Shown here: positions 1-7,026 of the stretch, in pieces
How positions within the stretch are numbered: the first letter of the stretch is position 1
Layout of the letters: each line of letters starts with the position of its first letter
Assembly: GCA_020849855.1 (NCBI GenBank)
Contig: JADZFO010000011.1
Span: forward strand, 1 to 64,000
DNA length: 64,000 nucleotides
From: a bacterium
GTDB lineage: Bacteria > 4484-113 > JAFGCY01
Direction: 5' to 3'
Notes under the pieces: model-generated
Seen by the model: only the letters and a program-made list of their open reading frames with translations
Databases searched by the model: none
What the model was told of the DNA's origin: nothing
Position numbers and translations under genes: made by a program

Positions 1-118
1 AGGCAGGTAAACTGCTCCACGGACGTCTCCGATATGCGTTTGTGTGAGAACTCTCAGCATATCAATCAGGGGACGTCCACCCCTTCTGCTCTCTCTCCAC
101 GCTGATTGGCGAAGAACC

Positions 119-152
119 AAAAAAAAGCCCCGGGGAGGTGGGTTCCCGGGGC
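119..152 (-). terminator. Rho-independent terminator, minus strand
   Basis: An inverted repeat with arms at 127-134 and 145-152 (GCCCCGGG / CCCGGGGC, 10-nt loop) is followed on the minus strand by eight T (A-run at 119-126 on the plus strand). It would end a minus-strand transcript arriving from the right, where no convincing protein gene exists, so it supports the candidate RNA between about 127 and 490. Confidence 0.75.
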
Positions 153-490
153 ACAAGCAGGAGGTAAGTGATGGGAATCAAGCTTCGGGCAAAACTTGAG
201 GAGAAGTGCGATCCCCACCTCGGCCAGTTTGCAAGTTCCAGGCACCGTGCAGCCAGCTGCCGGTGCAAAGAAAGAGACGTCAATGCCGCCGGGCGGTTTC
301 AGACTTTTGCGCTTTTTCACCGCAAAGCCCTCGTCCGCTGATCCGGCCAGGCAGTCCCGGCTGGCCAGCACCCGGACGAGGCTCCGGAGCCTCTGCGCCC
401 GGGCACTGGGCCAAACCACAATCTTTACCCCGCGGTCCGCGGGCCTAAACACAGCGCGAATAAAAGTCCGGTGACATGACTTCAAAGGTG
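127..490 (-). ncRNA. candidate structured non-coding RNA of unknown family
   Basis: No convincing protein reads through this stretch. It is packed with inverted repeats: 429-443, a perfect palindrome 378-393, 345-350 with 361-366, 293-297 with 319-323, 242-247 with 261-266 (plus inner 249-252 with 257-260), then the terminator hairpin 127-152. The terminator polarity makes the transcript minus strand. A TATAGA box on the minus strand at 495-500 could be its -10. I looked for tmRNA, RNase P and 6S signatures by eye and found no decisive match. Length would be about 360 nt. An unstable leader or repeat debris is the alternative. Confidence 0.4.
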
Positions 491-496
491 ATGGTC

Positions 497-502
497 TATA
501 CT
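497..502 (+). promoter_or_regulatory. -10 box (TATACT) for the gene at 538
   Basis: TATACT ends 35 nt before the start codon. A GGAGG ribosome site at 526-530 lies 7 nt before the ATG at 538, so this gene has a conventional short leader. No clear -35 is visible. The box overlaps the minus-strand TATAGA at 495-500, suggesting divergent promoters. Confidence 0.4.
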
Positions 503-537
503 TGGCTCCCCGATTGGGGTTATTCGGAGGATCCGGG

Positions 538-1131
538 ATGAAGAGCATGCGTGCCCTGGCGGCACTGCTATTGGCTGGCCTGCTGGCGCTGCCCATCAGC
601 GCGTGGGCCCAGGGCGGCGAGGACAGCGCTGCGCCCGCGGCTGCTGTTCCGACGGGCGGCTATACCCGTTACAGCGCGGAGGGCTACGGCTTCGCCCTGG
701 CGCTCCCCGGCGGCGGCGCTGTGCGCAACCCGCAGAGCGGCGACTGGCAGGAAGACCCCGAAGTGGCTTTTGAGTGGACTGCCGAGAACACGCCGATTGT
801 GCTGATCACGGGCCGCGTGGACACGATGGATGTCGAGCTCAACGACGAGCGCTTCAAGGTCCTCTGCGACACCATGCTGGATACCTGGAAGCAGGACGCG
901 GAGCACATCCGCATCGAGACCAGCCAGGACAACCTGGTGATCAACAACTACAAGTGGAACCTGATCGAGATCGCCGACAGCTCCAGCGCCGACGGCACGG
1001 TTTATTTCTCGGTCTTCACCACCTACCGCGGCAATAAGGTCTACACGGTGAGCATGTACTACCTTCAGCCGGTGGACAAGCTGGTGCGGGACTTCGGCAA
1101 GCCGGTGCTGCAGGGCTTTTCCATCCAGTAA
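538..1131 (+). CDS. exported PsbP/DUF1795-like protein of unknown function
   Basis: The 197-residue product begins with a clear signal peptide (basic MKSMR, Ala/Leu core, AWA-Q cleavage site near residue 23). The remainder has the look of a PsbP/Mog1-fold protein: an early GYGFALALPG strand, a helix with DTMLDTWKQD, and a C-terminal VDKLVRDFGKPVLQGF helix typical of DUF1795-like secreted proteins. I chose the start at 538 because of GGAGG at 526-530; an in-frame start at 502 would destroy the signal peptide. The gene is monocistronic, with a strong terminator just downstream. Role unknown; the fold assignment is by pattern only. Confidence 0.75.
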   Translation: MKSMRALAALLLAGLLALPISAWAQGGEDSAAPAAAVPTGGYTRYSAEGYGFALALPGGGAVRNPQSGDWQEDPEVAFEWTAENTPIVLITGRVDTMDVELNDERFKVLCDTMLDTWKQDAEHIRIETSQDNLVINNYKWNLIEIADSSSADGTVYFSVFTTYRGNKVYTVSMYYLQPVDKLVRDFGKPVLQGFSIQ

Positions 1132-1162
1132 GCCTGGCGCTGCCTGCGCCGCAAAAAGCAGA

Positions 1163-1197
1163 CAAAGAAAAGGGCCGGGTGACCGGCCCTTTTTGTT
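1163..1197. terminator. bidirectional Rho-independent terminator
   Basis: Arms at 1171-1178 and 1183-1190 (AGGGCCGG / CCGGCCCT) with a GTGA tetraloop are followed by a T-rich tract (1190-1197) and preceded by an A-rich tract (1164-1170). It sits between convergent genes and can end both the plus gene at 538-1131 and the minus thiol-lipoprotein operon. Confidence 0.85.
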
Positions 1198-1232
1198 TGC
1201 ACTGTGATTGACCCGAAGGCGCTGTCTGCAGA

Positions 1233-1709
1233 TCAGAGGATCTTGGCCAGTCGCTGCTCGAACTCCTCGCGGCTCATGCCTCCCACGACCTGATCGACCA
1301 GCTGGCCGCTCTTGTCGTAGAAGAAGGTAGCCGGGATGCCCGTTATGCCGTACATGTCAGTCACGGCACGGTCGCCCACTTCGCCGAAGTTCCAGCTCAA
1401 ACCCTTGGAGGCCGCGAAGGCCGCCGGATCGCCGCTGGGGTCGACTGAAACGCTGACCAGGTTGAACTCAGTGCCCCGGGCCTCGACGACCTCCTGGAAA
1501 TGCGGAAACTCCGCCACGCAGGCACCTCACCATTCGGCCCAGAAGTTGAGCACGAGAGGCTTGTTGGTGTAGTCACTGAGCTTGTGAGCCTGGCCGTCTG
1601 CGCCGGTAAAGGAGAAGTCCTTTTCCAAACTGGCCTTGCCGCCCAGCATGTTGCATGAACTGAGCAGCAACACGGCCAGGGCAAGCAGGGAAGCAATACC
1701 ACCGCGCAT
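1233..1709 (-). CDS. TlpA-like thiol lipoprotein, probable selenoprotein (UxxC)
   Basis: Read through one in-frame TGA, this is a 158-residue thioredoxin-fold lipoprotein. It has a signal peptide with lipobox LSSC (Cys19), a redoxin domain, and the FWAEW-(TGA)-GAC active site in which TGA occupies residue 61, exactly where its two paralogues just upstream have the nucleophilic Cys (CPPC, CGPC); the resolving Cys64 is intact. Sequence after the TGA is fully conserved, including the cis-Pro motif GIPATFFYDKSG and the C-terminal EFEQRLAKIL. The start at 1709 has AGGAGGT at 1714-1720. A truncated gene or a sequencing error is possible, but selenocysteine fits better: a GC-rich hairpin lies at the usual bacterial SECIS distance. 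It likely acts as a reductase or peroxidase-type enzyme outside the inner membrane. Confidence 0.8.
1502..1514 (-). promoter_or_regulatory. candidate bacterial SECIS hairpin
   Basis: On the mRNA, GCGG (1514-1511) pairs with CCGC (1505-1502) around the loop AGUUU. The loop starts 17 nt after the UGA and has a G at its second position, which matches the loose bacterial SECIS rule. The stem is only four GC pairs with mismatches below it, so the support is modest. Confidence 0.4.
1527..1529 (-). other. in-frame TGA, probable selenocysteine codon
   Basis: The codon lies between Trp60 and Gly62 in the thioredoxin active-site motif. The same column is Cys92 in the paralogue at 1750-2319 and Cys122 in the one at 2360-3019. 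Replacement of precisely this residue by TGA with an intact downstream frame is the classic signature of a Sec/Cys homologue pair. Confidence 0.7.
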
Positions 1710-1749
1710 ACAGACCTCCTTGCCGGCAGACTGCCGGCTGAATCAGGAA

Positions 1750-2319
1750 CTAAAGAATTTTGGCCAGACGCTGCTCGAAGTCTTCCTTGCTCATCCCGCC
1801 GACCATCTGATCCACCAGCTTGCCGCTCTTGTCATAGAAGAAGGTGGCCGGGATACCCTGCACGCCGTACATCATCGGCGCGGTGTCATCCTTGACCTGG
1901 CCAAAGGTCCAGGTATAGCCATTGGAAGCAGCGAAGGCCTTGGGGTCCTCGCTGGAGGCAACGGCGACGGACACCAGGTTGAACTGGCCCTGGCGGCTGG
2001 CGTAGACTTCCTGGAAGTGCGGCATTTCGCCGACACAGGGGGGGCACCAGGTGGCCCAGAAGTTGAGCACCAGGGGCTTGCCGAGGTAGTCGGAGAGCAT
2101 GTGCTCCTTGCCATCCGCGCCGGTGAAGGCGAAGTCCTTCTCCAGCCCGGCCTTGGGCGGCTGTACCATGCTGCTGCTGCTGCTGGTGTCCGCGCCGGTC
2201 TGAGCTGTGTCAGCACCCTTCTGCGGGCAGCCGCTTAGCAGCAGGGCCAGGGCCAGGGCAGAAAAGCCCAGGGAAACGCGAGCCACCTTGTGCCCGGAAA
2301 TCAGAAGCTTGCTGTTCAT
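1750..2319 (-). CDS. TlpA/ResA-like thiol-disulfide lipoprotein
   Basis: A 189-residue lipoprotein: signal peptide with lipobox LSGC (Cys31), a short Ser/Thr-rich spacer, then a redoxin/AhpC-TSA domain with active site WCPPC (Cys92, Cys95) and cis-Pro motif GIPATFFYDKSG. It should reduce or oxidise disulfides at the outer face of a membrane. It is the closest relative of the selenoprotein candidate immediately downstream (nearly identical C-terminus), so the two are tandem duplicates. GGAG lies about 6 nt before the ATG. About 40 nt separate it from each neighbour in the same operon. Confidence 0.9.
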   Translation of the reverse strand: MNSKLLISGHKVARVSLGFSALALALLLSGCPQKGADTAQTGADTSSSSSMVQPPKAGLEKDFAFTGADGKEHMLSDYLGKPLVLNFWATWCPPCVGEMPHFQEVYASRQGQFNLVSVAVASSEDPKAFAASNGYTWTFGQVKDDTAPMMYGVQGIPATFFYDKSGKLVDQMVGGMSKEDFEQRLAKIL

Positions 2320-2359
2320 GTCAACTCCGCTGGGGCTTTTGCCCGATGCTATCCTGGAA

Positions 2360-3019
2360 CTAGAGAATCTTGGCCAGCTCGGCGTCGAACTCAGCCTTCT
2401 CCATCTTGCGATTGTAGCTGGCGGTGACGATGCCCTGCTTGTCGATGAAGACAGTCAGCGGCACGACCATCGGCTTGAAGATGTCCGCCGCGGCGTCGCT
2501 CTGGTCCCAGGCGAAGGTCCAGCCCAGCTTCTGCTCGGCGATGTAGGCGCTGGGGTCGTCCGAGCTGGACAGCGCGAAGGAGATCAGCTCGAACTTGCCG
2601 GCGTTGGCCTGATAGGAGGCCTGGAAGTCCGGGAACTCGGCCTTGCAGGGGCCGCACCAGGTGGCCCAGAAGTTGACCACCACCGGCTTGCCCTTCAGGG
2701 CGGAGAGGCTCATGGCCTTGCCGTCAATGCTGGTGAAGCTCAGGTCGGGAACGGGGCTGCCGATGGCGGGGGCCGCACCGGCTCCAGGCGCCATGCCTCC
2801 GGCCGCGCTGGTATCGCCCGCGGCGGCGTCTCCGCCCGCAGCAGCAGCAGGATCCGTGCCGGCCGCGTCAGTGCCAGCCGCATCGCCCGCGGCCCCGCTG
2901 TCAGTCCCGCCGGTGACGGGGGTGTCGGTTGTCTCGCTGCCCTGCTTGGGGCAGCCGCCGGCCAGGGACAGGGCCGCCAGCAGCAGCGCCGCAACAATCA
3001 GGGTGTAAAGCCTGTTCAT
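2360..3019 (-). CDS. TlpA-like thiol-disulfide lipoprotein with long Ala/Gly/Asp linker
   Basis: Third member of the tandem thiol-lipoprotein set (219 residues). Signal peptide with lipobox LAGGC (Cys23), a disordered linker of about 60 residues made of Gly, Ala, Thr and Asp (about 28-85), then a redoxin domain with WCGPC (Cys122, Cys125) and cis-Pro in VVPLTVFIDK. The linker presumably holds the domain away from the membrane. The start at 3019 is preceded by GAGAGGTG; a longer upstream reading has no ribosome site and would bury the signal peptide. It is more divergent than the other two and likely has a different client. Confidence 0.9.
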   Translation of the reverse strand: MNRLYTLIVAALLLAALSLAGGCPKQGSETTDTPVTGGTDSGAAGDAAGTDAAGTDPAAAAGGDAAAGDTSAAGGMAPGAGAAPAIGSPVPDLSFTSIDGKAMSLSALKGKPVVVNFWATWCGPCKAEFPDFQASYQANAGKFELISFALSSSDDPSAYIAEQKLGWTFAWDQSDAAADIFKPMVVPLTVFIDKQGIVTASYNRKMEKAEFDAELAKIL

Positions 3020-3110
3020 GGAAACACACCTCTCAAAAGGATCGGGGAATGATAGTAGATACCTGCCGCCTGGCAAACCTGACGCAGCGTATATGCGAAG
3101 GCCGCTGAAG

Positions 3111-3506
3111 CTAGAAGTCATCCATGTTGATGCGCTTTTCCTTCAGCTTCTCATCGACGGTGATGGTGCTGACAACATCCAGCACGCCTTCGGTGCCTTT
3201 GGCGATGCGCTCGGCGCGCTCCTTCAGCTCCGGCCGGCTGACGATGCCGGTGATGCGGACCTTGCCGGCATGGACTTCCTCCACCGCCAGCTGCTCCTGC
3301 ACCAGCTCGACATCGCTTTCCCAACTCGCCAAAATCGTTATACCTATGGCGCGGTCCTTGGCCAGCACGGCCTCGTCGAGGCCGGGGACCTTGGCCATCT
3401 CCTGAACCTTCTTGTCGGCCTCGGGGCTGTCGGGGCAGCCGCCCAGAAGCGCGGCAAGGGCCAGCAGCGAAAGCGTGGAAGCGAAGCGCAGAAGCCTGAT
3501 CAGCAT
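3111..3506 (-). CDS. BON-domain lipoprotein
   Basis: A 131-residue lipoprotein: signal peptide with lipobox LLGGC, then one BON domain (conserved VRITGIVSRPELKERAERIA followed by VLDVVSTITV). BON domains bind phospholipid membranes and are found in OsmY-like periplasmic proteins. The start at 3506 is chosen from the AAGGTGG ribosome site and the signal peptide. It heads the minus-strand run leading into the three thiol lipoproteins, with about 90 nt to the next gene, and may be co-transcribed with them. Confidence 0.85.
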   Translation of the reverse strand: MLIRLLRFASTLSLLALAALLGGCPDSPEADKKVQEMAKVPGLDEAVLAKDRAIGITILASWESDVELVQEQLAVEEVHAGKVRITGIVSRPELKERAERIAKGTEGVLDVVSTITVDEKLKEKRINMDDF

Positions 3507-3563
3507 GTTGTCCACCTTGCCGGACGGCGCTTTCAGGACGGAGATGCCGCCGCCTGAATTCAA

Positions 3564-4625
3564 TCAGCCGCCCAGATAAGTATCCACGAAGCGGTTCAGT
3601 TCCTGGGGGCTGTCTGAGCCTTCAAGGACGATCCGGCCTTCGGGAAAGAGAGTGTAGCGCAGGCTGCCGCGGGCCGCGCTGAGGCTGAAGGGGCTGTGGC
3701 GCAGTTCAAAGCCGCCGCTGGCAGCCAGCATCTCCGCCAGGCGTCCAAGGTTCAGGGCGCGGCCAAGCTGGAGCTGCTGGCGCAGGCCGTCACAGGCCGA
3801 GGCGGCCCGTTCATCAAAGACGCCGTCCAGGAAGTCGTAGCGCCCCTCTCCCGGGGGGGCTGTGCAGACCGGGCAGTCCGGCCGCCGCGGCGCGGGCAGG
3901 CTGCGCAGGCGCAGGCTTTGCATGTCAAAGCCGAAGATGAGGTCGGGCCAGGCGGCCGCGCCGCCTGCCTGTCCATCGCTGAAGCGCAGCCAGCGGCCGG
4001 CCAGCTCGAGCTGCAGCAGGGCGGCGAGCTGCAGCAGTGGCGGGAAGACCCCGGCGCTGCTGCAGGTGGGGATGCTGCCGGGGGCGGGGGGGACATCCAC
4101 CAGGCAGCGCAGGCAGCCGCTGTGCCCGGGGATGACGGCGCGGACGCTGAGCTCGCCGCTGACCACCCCGGCATAAAACCAGGGGCGCCCCGCGGCGTGC
4201 GCATAGTCATTGACCAGCAGGCGGGTGTAGTAGTTGTCGAGGCCGTCAAAGAGCAGGGTGCAGCCGTCCAGCAGGGTGCGGATGTTGTGGCGGCTGAGCT
4301 CCTCGACCCGTGGCTGCAGCTTAGGCTGGCTGTTTACAGCGCTGAGCGCCTGCGCCGCGGCAATTGCCTTGGGCAGGGCCAGGGCGGCATCGCTTTCAGT
4401 GTAAAGCTGCTGATGGCCCAGGTTCTCCTGGCTGACGATGTCGCGGTCCAGCAGGCGCAGGGAGCGCACCCCCAGGCGGGCAAGCTGCGGCGCCAGCGCG
4501 CTGCCAAGGCCGCCAAGGCCAATGACCGCGCAGGCGCTGGCCTGCCAGGCGGGCAGGATATCGGCCAGACCGCTGTAGCGCGCCAGGCGAGCATAGCGCT
4601 CCTGCGGCCGGCCGGCCGGGTCCAT
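3564..4625 (-). CDS. ThiF/MoeB-family E1-like adenylyltransferase
   Basis: A 353-residue member of the ThiF/MoeB/HesA superfamily, which adenylates the C-terminal Gly of ubiquitin-like sulfur carriers. Visible are the nucleotide-binding loop GLGGLGS (36-42), the acidic RDIVSQENLGHQQLY segment, FDGLDNYYTR, the zinc CxxC pairs (GCLRC and CPVC) and the conserved TCSSAGVFPPLLQLAA helix. About 90 extra C-terminal residues follow the second zinc pair. The start at 4625 has AGGAAG before it; 4652 is an alternative. No sulfur-carrier gene is adjacent, so ThiF versus MoeB is undecided. Confidence 0.8.
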   Translation of the reverse strand: MDPAGRPQERYARLARYSGLADILPAWQASACAVIGLGGLGSALAPQLARLGVRSLRLLDRDIVSQENLGHQQLYTESDAALALPKAIAAAQALSAVNSQPKLQPRVEELSRHNIRTLLDGCTLLFDGLDNYYTRLLVNDYAHAAGRPWFYAGVVSGELSVRAVIPGHSGCLRCLVDVPPAPGSIPTCSSAGVFPPLLQLAALLQLELAGRWLRFSDGQAGGAAAWPDLIFGFDMQSLRLRSLPAPRRPDCPVCTAPPGEGRYDFLDGVFDERAASACDGLRQQLQLGRALNLGRLAEMLAASGGFELRHSPFSLSAARGSLRYTLFPEGRIVLEGSDSPQELNRFVDTYLGG

Positions 4626-4662
4626 TGCCGCTTCCTGCTCTGCATCATGCATGCCGATGGCC

Positions 4663-4668
4663 TACAAT
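4663..4668 (+). promoter_or_regulatory. -10 box TACAAT of a leaderless transcript
   Basis: TACAAT ends 6 nt before the ATG at 4675 and no Shine-Dalgarno fits in the gap, so the mRNA would start at or next to the start codon. The reverse strand offers TATTGT at 4665-4670 for the divergent ThiF/MoeB-like gene. Confidence 0.6.
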
Positions 4669-4674
4669 AGCAGC

Positions 4675-4950
4675 ATGGGTGTACTGGCAGACTTTGTGGC
4701 CCTGCTGGTGGTCGCCGGAATCTGCGGCTTCATCGGCTCGCAGCTCATGGGAGCGCGCAAGACCAACATCGCCCTGATGGTCATCCTGGGCTTTGTGGGC
4801 GCCATTGTGGGCAAGTTCGTCTATCAGCTTTTCCACCTTCCGCCCCTGTGGGTCATACACCTTGGCGGCAGCCCCTTCCCGGTGATATGGGCGGTGATCG
4901 GCAGCATCATCGTGATGGGCATCTTTGGCCTCTTCCAGCAGCATAACTAG
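4675..4950 (+). CDS. GlsB/YeaQ/YmgE-family small membrane protein
   Basis: A 91-residue hydrophobic protein with three membrane segments: residues about 4-24, 32-52 and 67-86, separated by the short loop MGARKTN. The Gly-rich first and second helices match the transglycosylase-associated (GlsB/YeaQ) family, small inner-membrane proteins often tied to envelope stress; the molecular role is unknown. The start at 4675 follows a TACAAT box by 6 nt (leaderless). A start at 4651 would lie upstream of that box. Confidence 0.8.
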   Translation: MGVLADFVALLVVAGICGFIGSQLMGARKTNIALMVILGFVGAIVGKFVYQLFHLPPLWVIHLGGSPFPVIWAVIGSIIVMGIFGLFQQHN

Positions 4951-4965
4951 ACTGTGTAACAAAAC

Positions 4966-5003
4966 GGGCCCGGAGTCCTGCCAAAGTTCTCCGGGCCCTT
5001 TCC
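4966..5003. terminator. bidirectional terminator between convergent genes
   Basis: Ten-base arms GGGCCCGGAG (4966-4975) and CTCCGGGCCC (4989-4998) enclose a 13-nt loop, with TTT after and AAAA before. It separates the GlsB-type gene from the convergent haloperoxidase-like gene. Confidence 0.8.
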
Positions 5004-5076
5004 ATTTACCTCGATCAAGTGCAGCCTGTGTTAGCACGCAGTCTGCTTTATTTTTGAGTACAGAAGGTTTCCGCGA

Positions 5077-6768
5077 CTAACGCTTGATCTGGCCATTCCA
5101 GTACTGCTGGCACTTCGCGAATGTCCGGGCGGCGACTTTCTTGCCCAGTTCCTGGCCGCGCTTGCTGGCTTCCTCGAAGTGGATGCCCATGTACAGGCGG
5201 CTGATGCCGCTCTCCTCCGCGCAGTCAAAGAAGCTGTTCCAGCGCAGCGTGACTGGGGCCTTGGGGCTGAGGCCTGGTTCGATGTCGCTCTGGCCCGGGC
5301 TGCAGACGAATTCTCCGAGCATGTCACCGCGCGGCTCACCTTCAAAGACAACTGTCTCGCTGGTGAAGTCGATGTACTCGCGGGTACGGGTCACGCCATC
5401 ATAGAAGCGATCTGAACCAGTCATCGAGGTCAGGGTCTGGGCCCAGGCCGCGGTAAAGGTCGCATGGCCGGAGACATAGTCCGGGAAGGGCGGCGTGTTG
5501 TTGACTTCGGGCATAAAGGGCCGCCAGTCCTTGCCCAGCACCATCTCGCCATCGCGCCCGGGGCCATTCCAGGCCGGGAAGAGTTCGTTGGCGAACATGT
5601 GCTGGATCGCCGATATCGGGCGCTGGTTATCGTAATGGCGCTTGCATTCCCAGGCCGCGATGCTCGAATCGAATAGCGCGGCATTGATCGCCAGGAAGAA
5701 CTTCACATCCTGGTCCAGGTTGTGGCGGTCGCGCTCAGCGATGCCATAGGCCAGCATATTGAGGTGCCCCGGGGGTGTCATGCTGCCCTTGAACTCGCGG
5801 GCCCAGTAGCGCGCAATGACCTTCTCGCGGTCAGTAAGATTGCCGGACAGCTCCTTGACTTCAAGAGTCTGGCGCATGTACTCGTCATGGTTGGTTGTCA
5901 CCAGGCCCTGGCTGTTGACATAGACCGAGTGGTCGCCGTACTTCGGCGGGGCCGGTGGGCGGTATTCATCGCCGCTGATGAGCGCGAAAGGCCTGACCGC
6001 GCCCCAGTGCGGCGTGTGGAACTTCTGCACTGTGAAGCTGGAGGGGTCGTTGTCATCCACGATCGCATAGCCGCCCTCGTCCTCGCGGGTACCGGTGGGG
6101 CAGCGCATCGGAGTCCAGCGGTTCAGGTCATGGCCGGGCTGGCCGATGCAGTTGTCTGTTCCGGGGGTGTCGGTATTGACTGACTGATACAGCTCGGGGA
6201 ACATCGCAGAGGTTGTATCGGCGTACTGGTTCTGCCAGTTGCTTCCGTCATTCTCACGGGCGTCCCAGGTGGCGGTAACCGCAAGACGCGCGATGCCGGC
6301 CGGGGTGATGGGGTCCGTGCCCTCGTTGGGCACGAAGCCATTGGCCCGCAACAGGGAGCTGAGCCTTCCCGTGCGGTCCTCAAAATTCGGGAAAGCCCGC
6401 TTGATCGCGAGATAGGCCGCATAGTTAACGGCTGCGCGGCGGTTCTGCTCGGTCTGCTCGTCCGCCGGCCGGCGCTTGGCCGGGTTCAGGCTGATCGGCG
6501 TCGAGACCGGGGTGTACATGCTCCAGGCGTCATAGATCGCGCTCTGGATCATGAAGAAGGTTCGGGCGCCGTCGGTCGGACCGGCGGGATAGGTGCGGAT
6601 GGCGGTGACCATCTCGTTGTTCCACTTGACTACGTCAGTGGATTTGTATGCCGCCTGCGGGTGCTGGCCGTCATCCGGCAACGGCTGACCGGTGCCCCCC
6701 GAGCAGCCTGCCACGGCAAGCAGCATCAGGACGCCAAGAATCCACAGCGAGCGTTTGAAGTTAAGCAT
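5077..6768 (-). CDS. vanadium haloperoxidase/PAP2-like lipoprotein
   Basis: A 563-residue lipoprotein (lipobox VAGC) of the vanadium-dependent haloperoxidase / acid-phosphatase superfamily. The three signature motifs are present: K-x6-RP at Lys376-Pro384, SGH with His435, and SR-x5-H ending at His530, which in the family bind vanadate or phosphate. Such exported enzymes oxidise halides or hydrolyse phosphate esters; the motifs do not tell which. The start at 6768 has an AGGGG-type ribosome site. It is flanked by a terminator and by the 258-bp spacer before ispG, so it is probably monocistronic. Confidence 0.85.
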   Translation of the reverse strand: MLNFKRSLWILGVLMLLAVAGCSGGTGQPLPDDGQHPQAAYKSTDVVKWNNEMVTAIRTYPAGPTDGARTFFMIQSAIYDAWSMYTPVSTPISLNPAKRRPADEQTEQNRRAAVNYAAYLAIKRAFPNFEDRTGRLSSLLRANGFVPNEGTDPITPAGIARLAVTATWDARENDGSNWQNQYADTTSAMFPELYQSVNTDTPGTDNCIGQPGHDLNRWTPMRCPTGTREDEGGYAIVDDNDPSSFTVQKFHTPHWGAVRPFALISGDEYRPPAPPKYGDHSVYVNSQGLVTTNHDEYMRQTLEVKELSGNLTDREKVIARYWAREFKGSMTPPGHLNMLAYGIAERDRHNLDQDVKFFLAINAALFDSSIAAWECKRHYDNQRPISAIQHMFANELFPAWNGPGRDGEMVLGKDWRPFMPEVNNTPPFPDYVSGHATFTAAWAQTLTSMTGSDRFYDGVTRTREYIDFTSETVVFEGEPRGDMLGEFVCSPGQSDIEPGLSPKAPVTLRWNSFFDCAEESGISRLYMGIHFEEASKRGQELGKKVAARTFAKCQQYWNGQIKR

Positions 6769-7013
6769 GGAATGCCCCTACCCTGAATCAAAAGTCAACG
6801 CGTACCTGTGGGACCTAACGCCGTGCTCCGCAGCGGCCGCGCAGATCGTAACATAAACCTGAATTTAATCAAGTTCAATTCTGACTCTAAGTCAAATGCG
6901 CTGACGGCGGCCCCTGAGACTTAGTCCTTAGTGGTCCCAACAACCGGGAAAGCTGCATTTGCATTCAGCTCTGATGAGCATTGAGCGCTAATCCTGCCCC
7001 GGCAAGGGTATGT

Positions 7014-7019
7014 TAACCT
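7014..7019 (+). promoter_or_regulatory. -10 box TAACCT of leaderless ispG
   Basis: TAACCT ends 7 nt before the ATG at 7027. The 258 bp upstream (6769-7026) otherwise show no gene, hairpin or ribosome site. Confidence 0.5.
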
Positions 7020-7026
7020 ATCAGCA

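Noticed and set aside
127-490. tmRNA, RNase P RNA or 6S RNA
   Set aside because: None of the conserved words of these families (tmRNA acceptor end, RNase P P4 sequence, 6S bubble) could be found by eye.
66-596. A minus-strand open frame of 176 codons at the left edge
   Set aside because: It reads through several hairpins and the terminator, with no signal peptide, motif or ribosome site; a structured RNA fits better.
1527-1709. Treating the first 60 codons of the thiol lipoprotein as a separate small gene, and 1233-1517 as another starting at GTG
   Set aside because: Both are in the same frame and join exactly at the active-site column, so a single gene with a recoded TGA is more economical.
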